A stretch of DNA of 64,000 bases from Mesorhizobium denitrificans (GTDB lineage Bacteria; Pseudomonadota; Alphaproteobacteria; Rhizobiales; Rhizobiaceae), in assembly GCF_003403035.1 (NCBI RefSeq), contig NZ_QURN01000003.1:248001-312000 (forward strand), given 5' to 3'. The position numbers and the translations under genes were made by a program. Positions 44,827 through 52,598 of this stretch are shown here, piece after piece. The notes beneath the pieces are model-generated. The model had not been told where the DNA came from, searched no databases, and saw only the letters and a list, made by a program, of their open reading frames with translations. Positions within the stretch are counted from its first letter, which is position 1; every line of letters begins with the position of its first letter.

Positions 44827-45858
44827 ATGACCAGAAAAGATTTTCGCATTTTCATGATGGCCCACCCGCGCAAGATCGAAGACATCTTCGAGGACGCGGA
44901 CCTCGCGAGACTACATGCGCTTGGCGAAGTCACTATCAATCGCGGATCATCGATAAGCGATGAGGAATTCAACGCTCAGGCGCGCGACTGCCATGTCATC
45001 ATGGGGCAGTTCGATATGCCAGCCGAGCGTCTCGACCAATGTCCGAACCTTCGCACCATCATCAATCTCGAAGGCAATTTTCTACCGAACATCGATTACA
45101 AGCACTGCTTTCGAAAAGGCGTTCGCGTACTTTCGGTTAGCCATGTATTTGCCGAGCCGGTTGCGGAAATTGCCGTCGGCATCGCGATAGATCTTGGCCG
45201 CGGCATAAGCCGGTCGGACCGGCTGATGCGGCGCAGAGAAGAGCGCTGGGGGCTTGAGGCGAACCAAAACGCGCTTTCGCTCTACGATGCCAAAGTCGGT
45301 TTCCTCGGCTTCGGCGATCTCGGTCGCGCGCTGCTTCCGCTACTGAAGCCATTCAGGACGAGTTTCAAGATTTACGACCCCTGGATACCGGAAATGGTTA
45401 TAGAGCAGGCTGGCGGTGCAGCTGCCGGCATGGACGAGGTGCTGGCCACGAGCGACTTTGTATTTGTGCTCGCAGGCGCCACACAGGACAATCAGGGTTT
45501 TCTGGGCGCGCGCGAATTCGGTCTGATGCGGGATGGCGCGGCCATTTTGCTGCTCAGCCGCGCTTCAGTCGTCAATTTTCCCGAGATGCTCGAAGTTGCG
45601 CGCAGCGGCCGCATAAAAATCGCCACCGATGTCTACCCGGATGAGCCATTGCCCAAGGACGATCCGACCCGAGACGTCGAAAACTTGCTCCATTCGCCGC
45701 ATCAGGCAGGCGCATTGACCAGTGTGCTCAAGCATATTGGTCGAGGCGTTGCATCGGACGTGGAGTTGGTCGCGCGCGGCCTGCCACCGATGGTGTGCAA
45801 ACAGGCGCAACCTGAAACTGCGGCTCGTTTCCGAAGCAAGCCGGTCGAGCAAAGCTAG
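44827..45858 (+). CDS. D-isomer-specific 2-hydroxyacid dehydrogenase
   Basis: 343 residues. The NAD motif is KVGFLGFGDLGRALLPLL (GxGxxG). The catalytic Arg, Glu and His positions are preserved: LLSRASVVN, VYPDEPLPKDD and HSPHQAG. It would interconvert a 2-oxo and a 2-hydroxy acid, perhaps the end product of the linked sugar pathway. GAGGA lies very close to the ATG at 44827, so the ATG at 44857 (MMAHPRKI) is a possible alternative start. Confidence 0.88.
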   Translation: MTRKDFRIFMMAHPRKIEDIFEDADLARLHALGEVTINRGSSISDEEFNAQARDCHVIMGQFDMPAERLDQCPNLRTIINLEGNFLPNIDYKHCFRKGVRVLSVSHVFAEPVAEIAVGIAIDLGRGISRSDRLMRRREERWGLEANQNALSLYDAKVGFLGFGDLGRALLPLLKPFRTSFKIYDPWIPEMVIEQAGGAAAGMDEVLATSDFVFVLAGATQDNQGFLGAREFGLMRDGAAILLLSRASVVNFPEMLEVARSGRIKIATDVYPDEPLPKDDPTRDVENLLHSPHQAGALTSVLKHIGRGVASDVELVARGLPPMVCKQAQPETAARFRSKPVEQS

Positions 45859-46116
45859 GCTCTTGGCCCGCAGCCAGACAAAAGGCTCTGGCTTACACAA
45901 TCAATTGATCGACGCGCCATTTCGCTTTTTCGATCATTGGCATTTTTGAGATGACCGCGTTTTGGACAGGTGTTAATTTTCACCATCTTTTAGCCGCTAT
46001 GCGACAAGACGCTGCTGATCGAGACGCTATACTGAGGAACAAGAAACAAAATAAACACGGGAACTGGTGAGCTTCGCAAGAGCCGCCCCGACAGGCCCTC
46101 GGCAAGGAGGTCATGG

Positions 46117-47073
46117 ATGGAGTACTCGACACTCGCAGCAGAAGCTGGCAAGCGCGGTGCATATTGGACGGAAGCAGTTTGCAGCGCATACTTTCCGCTA
46201 ACCATGCAATTCAAGGCCGAAGATACATTCAACGGTCGGCTTAAGAATTGGGAGTTGGGCATAACTTCGCTCTCGCACCTGGAGAGCGACGCCGTGCATT
46301 ATAGCCGGAGGCAGAACCATCTCGTCGAAGAGATGGAGAACTCCCTGTTGATCACGATTCCGGAGTGGAACGAGGTCAGCTTTCTCCAATCGAACCGTGA
46401 CGCCCGCTGTGTGCCCGGCCATTTCCTGATTGAGCGCGGTGACGCGCCTTACGAATTCTCGTATGGAAGCGCCAATTCGCTCTGGGTGCTCAAGGTTCCG
46501 AACTCTGCGCTACGCGCACGCGTCGGCTCGCCGGACCGTTTCGCCGCGCTGTGTTTCAATGCACAACAGGGAGTGGGTGCCTATTTTGCGGATAAAATCC
46601 GCGCAACCGGTCGCAGGCTTGATGAGATGACCCCACCCGTGCGCGAGGTCGTCGGCCAACAATTGATCGATCTTCTGTGCCTTACAATACAGGATGATCC
46701 GAGGATCATGGCTAGCGGCATGACATCGGTGCGCGCGGCTCATCTTTTCCGCGCAGAGCAATTCATCCGGCAAAATCTTGCCAAAGGCAGCATGCAGCCA
46801 CAGGAAGTCGCGGATGCTTGCGGCATCTCACTGCGCTATCTCCAGCGGCTGTTCACCGACAGCGGACGCTCGATCTATGAATGGATTCGCGAGCAGCGCC
46901 TGTTGATGTGTGACGAAGAGCTTCGCCGGAACCGTTCGCCCCAATCGATTGCGGAAATCGCGTATCGCTGGGGTTTCAGCGACCATTCCCAGTTCTCCAA
47001 AAACTACAGGCACTACTTCGGACGTTCGCCCACTCAGGCGCGCTCCGATTACCGTGAAAGATTACGCAGTTAA
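46117..47073 (+). CDS. AraC-family transcriptional regulator
   Basis: 318 residues. The variable N-terminal domain precedes two C-terminal helix-turn-helices: QEVADACGISLRYLQRLFTD (about residues 228-247) and IAEIAYRWGFSDHSQFSKNY with the GRSPTQAR ending. AAGGAGG lies six bases before the ATG. It resembles the AraC activators that control amine and aromatic-acid operons. It is immediately upstream of, and on the same strand as, the hydantoinase/Mo-hydroxylase operon, which it probably activates. Confidence 0.92.
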   Translation: MEYSTLAAEAGKRGAYWTEAVCSAYFPLTMQFKAEDTFNGRLKNWELGITSLSHLESDAVHYSRRQNHLVEEMENSLLITIPEWNEVSFLQSNRDARCVPGHFLIERGDAPYEFSYGSANSLWVLKVPNSALRARVGSPDRFAALCFNAQQGVGAYFADKIRATGRRLDEMTPPVREVVGQQLIDLLCLTIQDDPRIMASGMTSVRAAHLFRAEQFIRQNLAKGSMQPQEVADACGISLRYLQRLFTDSGRSIYEWIREQRLLMCDEELRRNRSPQSIAEIAYRWGFSDHSQFSKNYRHYFGRSPTQARSDYRERLRS

Positions 47074-47170
47074 CACGACGCCCAAAGCGTCCTTCCACCA
47101 TTAGTTCTTTGCGAATGTCTGCCTCGCGGCAGGCAAACGGCTTCCCTTTGTCCTTACGAGAGACCCCTAT

Positions 47171-49198
47171 ATGGCCAGCACCAGAGTAGCAGTCGATGTC
47201 GGCGGAACCTTCACAGACATCTGTATCATGGACGAGGAAACGGGCGAGCTTCGCATCGAGAAAACCTCATCCACAGCGGACCCAATCGTCGGCGTCATCT
47301 CCGGCGTGGAGCGCGCCGGGGTTGACCTGTCGCAAGTGTCGATGTTCTCACACGGCACAACGGTAGCAACCAACGCGCTGATCACAAGACGGCTGCCGCG
47401 CACCGGCATGGTTTGCACGGAAGGTTTTCGCGATGTGATCGAAATCCGGCGCGCCAACAAGCAGGACTTATGGGACACCTACAAGGACGTCGCTCCTCCT
47501 TACGTGCCGCGCCGTGACCGTCTGACCGTACCCGAACGTATCGACGCATCCGGCAAAGTCATTACGCCGCTTGATAAAGACGCGGCGCGTGATGCTGCGC
47601 GCATTTTCAAGCGGCGCGGCGTGAAAGCTGTGTCCGTCTGCTTCATGAATGCCTTTGTGAATGGCGAGAACGAAAAGCAGATGCGCGATATTCTGCTTGA
47701 AGAAATTCCTGGTATCGCTGTTTCCATCTCGTCGGAAGTCATGCCGGAAATCTTCGAGCATGAGCGCTTTTCCACCACCGTTGCGAATGCGGTTTTGAGC
47801 CCTGTGGTCGTCGATTACACCACCCGTTTGGGCGACAGCCTTGCGAAGAAGGGCTACAGCCGCGACCTTCTGCTGCTGCATACAGGCGGCGGCGTGATGA
47901 CGCCGAAGAGCGTGAAGGATTTCGCCGCGCGCCTCGCGGGTTCGGGCATTGCGGCAGGCGCAATCGCCAGCCGTCACATCGCTACACTTTGCGGCTATCC
48001 TAACTCCATCGGCCTCGACATGGGCGGCACTAGCACGGACGTTTCGCTGGCCTATGAAGGTGTGTCGCGCGTTACCAAGGATTGGTATATCGAGTTCGGC
48101 TATCCAATCCGCTTCCCCAGCATTGAAGTGCTGACCATCGGTGCTGGCGGTGGCTCGCTGGCATGGTTCGATGAAGCAGGTTCGCTGCGCAACGGCCCAC
48201 AATCGGCAGGATCAAATCCCGGTCCTGCGTGCTATGGCAACGGCAATAAGACCCCAACCAACACGGACGCCAATGTCGTGCTTGGCCGTCTCGGCACCAG
48301 CCTTGCTGGCGGTGAGTTGATTCTGAAGGCCGACCTTTCAACCGAAGCCGTCCAGACAGGCGCAGCCGACCGGCTCGGCGTTTCGCTGCACGAAGCTGCA
48401 GAGGCAATCGTCAAGGTAGCAAACGCCAACATGGCCGACGCTGTTCGTCTTATCTCGATCAGTCGCGGCTACGATCCGCGCGACTTCGCCCTTGTCGCTT
48501 TCGGCGGTGCAGGCGCGCTGCACGGAGCCGCGGTGGCGCAGGAATTGTCGATCCCGGTCGTGATCGTGCCGCCCAATCCGGGTGTGACGTCCGCACTCGG
48601 CTGTCTGCTAGTCGATATCCAGCACGATTTTTCCGATAGCTTCATGGTGGATTCCGCTTCCACGACGCCGGAGGCAATCGAGGCAGGATTCCAGCGCTTG
48701 GAAAAAGAAGCGGTCGCACGTCTGGTGCATGAGGGCGTAGCGCCAGAGGATATCACCATCGGGCGCTCAGCGGAGATGATGTATCAGGGCCAATGGAGGT
48801 CGCTCGCCGTTTCCGCCCCCTCCCCTGTAACGGATGTGGCCGCGCTTACTGCACGCTTCCATGTCGAACACGAGCGCGAATACAGCTTCCGTCGCGACGA
48901 CGCGCCGATCAGCTTCTTCCGGCTTGGCCTGAAAGCCACCGGCCTCGTGCCCAAGGCTAAGCTGAAGGAGCATAAGCCGGAAAGCCGCAAGCCCGAACCC
49001 AAGCTGTTTCGTACGGTGTGGTTCGACGAAAAGCCCCACGAAACACCAGTTTATGAGCGGGACGATCTTCCCTCCGGCTTCACTTTCAAGGGACCAGCCA
49101 TCGTCGAGCAGTTCGACTCCACCACGGTCGTACCGCCGGGTACGAGTGCAACCGTCGACAAGCTTCTCAACATTCTCATCCACATCAAGGGGGCTTGA
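47171..49198 (+). CDS. hyuA: Hydantoinase/oxoprolinase family protein, subunit A
   Basis: 675 residues. The N-terminal ASKHA-type ATP-binding wording VDVGGTFTDICIMDEE is diagnostic, followed by FSHGTTVATNALITRR, the GLDMGGTSTDVSLAYEG block and the C-terminal DSTTVVPPGTSATVD ending. HyuA proteins pair with HyuB in ATP-dependent opening of hydantoins, 5-oxoproline, caprolactam, or in acetone/acetophenone carboxylation. HyuB follows directly with no intergenic base. The substrate is not settled by the sequence. Confidence 0.93.
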   Translation: MASTRVAVDVGGTFTDICIMDEETGELRIEKTSSTADPIVGVISGVERAGVDLSQVSMFSHGTTVATNALITRRLPRTGMVCTEGFRDVIEIRRANKQDLWDTYKDVAPPYVPRRDRLTVPERIDASGKVITPLDKDAARDAARIFKRRGVKAVSVCFMNAFVNGENEKQMRDILLEEIPGIAVSISSEVMPEIFEHERFSTTVANAVLSPVVVDYTTRLGDSLAKKGYSRDLLLLHTGGGVMTPKSVKDFAARLAGSGIAAGAIASRHIATLCGYPNSIGLDMGGTSTDVSLAYEGVSRVTKDWYIEFGYPIRFPSIEVLTIGAGGGSLAWFDEAGSLRNGPQSAGSNPGPACYGNGNKTPTNTDANVVLGRLGTSLAGGELILKADLSTEAVQTGAADRLGVSLHEAAEAIVKVANANMADAVRLISISRGYDPRDFALVAFGGAGALHGAAVAQELSIPVVIVPPNPGVTSALGCLLVDIQHDFSDSFMVDSASTTPEAIEAGFQRLEKEAVARLVHEGVAPEDITIGRSAEMMYQGQWRSLAVSAPSPVTDVAALTARFHVEHEREYSFRRDDAPISFFRLGLKATGLVPKAKLKEHKPESRKPEPKLFRTVWFDEKPHETPVYERDDLPSGFTFKGPAIVEQFDSTTVVPPGTSATVDKLLNILIHIKGA

Positions 49199-51166
49199 AT
49201 GAGCGCCGAAACCAACTTCAACGGGCTCGATCCGGTTACTTTCGAGGTCCTGAAAAACTCGTTCATCACCTCCGTGGACCAGATGGCCGAGCAAATCCTG
49301 CGCACCTGCTATTCATTCGTCATCTACAACCGCGACTTCTCAAGCGCGCTGCATGATGCGGAGGGCAATTCGGTTGCGCAGGGCACGCAGGATATCGCCG
49401 TGCATGTAGGCACGCTTCACTTCACCTGTAAGGCTGTCATCGAAGCGTTTCGCGATGAAATGCTGCCGGGCGATGTCTACGCAATCAACGACCCTTACGC
49501 GGGCGGAACGCATTTCAGCGACGTGCGCCTGATCCGTCCGATTTTCGATGAGGACGACATTATCGGTTTCGCGCAGTCAAACGGCCACTGGTCCGATCTT
49601 GGCGGCAGCGTTCCCGGCTCGTTCGACGTCGCAGCAAAAGACATGTTCCGCGAGGCGGTGCGCATTACGCCCATCCGCCTTTTCCACGGCGGACGGTTCT
49701 GCAAGGACGTCGCAAATATGATCGCGGCGAATACGCGTGATCCTCGTTCCATCATTGGCGACATTCATGCGCAGGCGCAGGCAACCAACGTTGCGGAGCG
49801 CGACATTCTACGCCTCGTCAAAAAATATGGTCGCAAGACTGTCGTGGACGGCATGGCCGCAGTTCAGGATTACGTCGAGCGCGCGATGCGCCATCGCATC
49901 GCGGCATTGCCGGACGGTGTTTGGGAAACGGTGGACTACATCGACCGCGACCCTGCCGCTGGCGAAGGCATGATCCCCATTCGGGTCAAGATGACCATCA
50001 AGGGCGACAAGGTTCATTACGACTTCACCGGCAGTCATCCGACGATCGGATCGATTTACAACTCCGCGCCGGGCGCCACCTTCTCGGCCGTCGCCGCTGG
50101 CATGAAAACCTTCTTCCCGGACCTGCCTCTCAACAGCGGATTTTATCGCATCTTTGATATCACCGCGCCGGAGAACAGTGTCGTCAGCGCGCAATGGCCG
50201 GTCGCCGTTACAGGCTTCCTGATGCCCTTCGAAAAGATCATGAATTCGATTTACGAAATGTGGTCGAAAATCCTGCCGGAACGCGCCATCTCCTGCTCCT
50301 TCAATCTGGAATATCTGCTGACTGGCGGTCTTGACGCCAGAACTCCTGAGAAGCCGATCTTCATGTTCTATGACTGGTTGCCCGGCGGCTGGGGTGGGCG
50401 CAATGGCAAGGACGGTTGCAACGTCACCACCGCTTGCTTCGGCACGGGTTTGATGGCGCAACCGGTCGAAGGACAGGAACGCGTCAATCCGGTGCTCACC
50501 ACGAAATTCGAGATCAAGCGTGACTCCTCCGGCCCCGGCAAATTCCGTGGCGGTGCGGGCGTGGAAAAAGCCTCGATCCTGCTGGAAGCCGAGAAAACCG
50601 TCATCTCCTATATTTGCGACCGCGAGCGCGCGGTGGTGTTTGGAACGAATGGCGGTCTGCCTTCCATGCCGCACGGCCTGTCCATCTATCGCGCCGCGAC
50701 GGGCAAGGAAGAATGGCTCGGTTCGGTATTCTCGGACGTATCAATCGAAACCGGCGACATATTCTCGCGACCTACAGCGGGCGGCGGCGGCTTCGGCGAT
50801 CCGCTCGAACGCGACCCCGAACGCGTGCGCGAGGATGTGATCGATGACTATGTGTCCATCGAGCGCGCCCGCAAGGACTATGGCGTGGTGCTCAAGCCCA
50901 TAGACGTTGAACTTGGTGAGTATGAAATCGACGCCGCAGCCACCAAGGCCGAGCGCGCCGACATTCGCGCTAAGCGGCAAGCCTGGGCAACCTCGGACCC
51001 ACAAGCGATTTCCGACAAGTACAAGGCGGGCGAGTTGGACGCCATGGACGCGGTTCGCCGTTACGCTGTCATTCTGGATTGGGACAGCGGCGAGGTGTTG
51101 CCCGAGACGACGGCTCAGTTCCGCGAAATGTTCCAGAAACGAACAGCCGCCCACTGGCGCGATTAG
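49199..51166 (+). CDS. hyuB: Hydantoinase B/oxoprolinase family protein
   Basis: 655 residues, partner of the preceding HyuA. Family motifs are DPVTFEVLKNSFITSVDQMAE, AINDPYAGGTHFSDVRLI, a GHWSDLGGSVPGSF block with His and Asp metal-ligand candidates, and SGPGKFRGGAGVEK. The TGA of hyuA directly abuts its ATG. Together they probably hydrolyse a lactam or imide with ATP. Confidence 0.93.
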   Translation: MSAETNFNGLDPVTFEVLKNSFITSVDQMAEQILRTCYSFVIYNRDFSSALHDAEGNSVAQGTQDIAVHVGTLHFTCKAVIEAFRDEMLPGDVYAINDPYAGGTHFSDVRLIRPIFDEDDIIGFAQSNGHWSDLGGSVPGSFDVAAKDMFREAVRITPIRLFHGGRFCKDVANMIAANTRDPRSIIGDIHAQAQATNVAERDILRLVKKYGRKTVVDGMAAVQDYVERAMRHRIAALPDGVWETVDYIDRDPAAGEGMIPIRVKMTIKGDKVHYDFTGSHPTIGSIYNSAPGATFSAVAAGMKTFFPDLPLNSGFYRIFDITAPENSVVSAQWPVAVTGFLMPFEKIMNSIYEMWSKILPERAISCSFNLEYLLTGGLDARTPEKPIFMFYDWLPGGWGGRNGKDGCNVTTACFGTGLMAQPVEGQERVNPVLTTKFEIKRDSSGPGKFRGGAGVEKASILLEAEKTVISYICDRERAVVFGTNGGLPSMPHGLSIYRAATGKEEWLGSVFSDVSIETGDIFSRPTAGGGGFGDPLERDPERVREDVIDDYVSIERARKDYGVVLKPIDVELGEYEIDAAATKAERADIRAKRQAWATSDPQAISDKYKAGELDAMDAVRRYAVILDWDSGEVLPETTAQFREMFQKRTAAHWRD

Positions 51167-51191
51167 AGTTGGAGATTCCGAACGGAGACAT

Positions 51192-51223
51192 CCACCCCTT
51201 CCCCGTTGATGGGTAAGGGGTGG
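51192..51223. repeat. Large hairpin/palindromic repeat between hyuB and the FAD-subunit gene
   Basis: Arms CCACCCCTT and AAGGGGTGG, extended by CCC/GGG after one mismatch, around a 6-base loop. It has the look of the dispersed palindromic repeats of rhizobial genomes (CCCCTTCCCC-type stems). It separates hyuAB from the Mo-hydroxylase genes and may affect read-through. Confidence 0.55.
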
Positions 51224-51270
51224 GAGTACGCCGAAACCTGGCCCACCCGAGCAAAAGGCAGGCGCAGTTT

Positions 51271-52131
51271 ATGACGGAAGCAAATAGCGGCTCGGATGTT
51301 CTGCGTCCCATCACCATCGCCGGCGCGCTTGATGCGCTCGGCGGCGGACGGCAGATCATGGCGGGCGCGACGTGGCTGATGCGCGCCCCCGTTCGCGGTG
51401 AAGCGCCGCCCAAAGCGGCGGTACTGATTGGCTCCATTCCGGAGCTTCAGCAAATTTCCATCGGCCAAGATCAAGTAACATTAGGCGCGGGCGTGACGCA
51501 CACCAAGCTGGCGGAGGCCCTTGCAGGTGTGCCTGCCTTGAAAGGGCTGGTGACTGCGGCTTCGCGCGCCGCCAATCCGCCTATCCGTGCAGTTGCCACG
51601 CTTGGCGGGAACCTCTGCACGGCTGCTTTTGCAGCGGGCGATCTCTCCCCGCAACTTTTGGCGTTAGATGCCCGCGTCACTTATGCGACGAAGGATGGCA
51701 CGCAGGATATGGACATGTCGCAGTTTCTCGCCGCGCGCGGCAATCTCAGCGGCGGTCTGCTCACCCGCGTGCGCATACCGCTTGGAAATTTCCGCTCCGC
51801 CCATGCTCGTCTGCCATTGCGCAAGGCGGGCGACTATCCCGTTGCCATTGTCAGCGCGCGAATGGATCAAAACGAAAGCCTCATGAGGCGCGTTCGCATT
51901 GCCGTCGGCTCGGTAGAAGCCACGCCGCGTCGCTGGAGCGGACTCGAGGCAGCCCTCGAAGGTCAGCCATATGATCTCAAAGCGATTGCAGACAGCGCTG
52001 GCAGTTTGACGAACGAATTTACAGGACGCGATGGTGTTGAAGCGGACGGCTGGTATCGAACAAAAGTGCTCCCAGCACTGGTGCGGCAGGTGTTCGAGGA
52101 TTTGAGTATGCAGTTCGCGGAGCGCCCATGA
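51271..52131 (+). CDS. Molybdenum hydroxylase FAD-binding subunit (CoxM/XdhB type)
   Basis: About 286 residues. FAD-binding wording is IMAGATWLMRAPVRG and TLGGNLCTAAFAAGDLSPQLLAL (split), typical of the medium subunit of xanthine dehydrogenase/CO dehydrogenase-type enzymes. The ATG at 51271 has AAGG upstream; the earlier frame extends into the hairpin region. Its stop overlaps the start of the iron-sulfur subunit gene. Confidence 0.89.
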   Translation: MTEANSGSDVLRPITIAGALDALGGGRQIMAGATWLMRAPVRGEAPPKAAVLIGSIPELQQISIGQDQVTLGAGVTHTKLAEALAGVPALKGLVTAASRAANPPIRAVATLGGNLCTAAFAAGDLSPQLLALDARVTYATKDGTQDMDMSQFLAARGNLSGGLLTRVRIPLGNFRSAHARLPLRKAGDYPVAIVSARMDQNESLMRRVRIAVGSVEATPRRWSGLEAALEGQPYDLKAIADSAGSLTNEFTGRDGVEADGWYRTKVLPALVRQVFEDLSMQFAERP

Positions 52132-52598
52132 CTATGCGCCTGTTCATCAACGGCGAAGAGCGCTCGGCAGCGGTCCATCCTCTCACCCCGTTGGTCGATG
52201 TCATACGCGACGAACTCTTGCTCACCGGCACAAAATCGGTCTGCCGTGAAGGCTTCTGTGGTGCGTGCACAGTCCACATCGATGGCGTGCCGACCATGTC
52301 TTGCCTGCTGCCAGTGATAGCTGCGGAAGGCAAAGCGGTCACAACCATCGAGGGCGTCGGCGGCCCCGGCAATATGAATGCCGTGCAGCACGCGCTTGAA
52401 GAGCATGATGTCGTGCAGTGCGGCATGTGCTTTCCCGGCATGGTCATGTCGATGACGGCCTATATGGAAAGGCGTCCCGCTGCGCCGCGCGCCGACATAA
52501 AGGCTGCTATGTCTGGCAATATCTGCCGCTGCACAGGCTATGAGCGCATCATTGACGCTCTCCTTTCGATCGCCGCAAAAGAGGACACAACCGCATGA
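52128..52598 (+). CDS. Molybdenum hydroxylase [2Fe-2S] subunit (CoxS/XdhA type)
   Basis: 156 residues. Eight cysteines for two [2Fe-2S] clusters are all present: C39, C44, C47 and C59 in CREGFCGACTVHIDG and MSC, and C98, C101, C133 and C135 in QCGMC and CRCTGY. It relays electrons from the molybdenum subunit to the FAD subunit. It overlaps both neighbours by four bases (ATGA). Confidence 0.94.
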   Translation: MTMRLFINGEERSAAVHPLTPLVDVIRDELLLTGTKSVCREGFCGACTVHIDGVPTMSCLLPVIAAEGKAVTTIEGVGGPGNMNAVQHALEEHDVVQCGMCFPGMVMSMTAYMERRPAAPRADIKAAMSGNICRCTGYERIIDALLSIAAKEDTTA

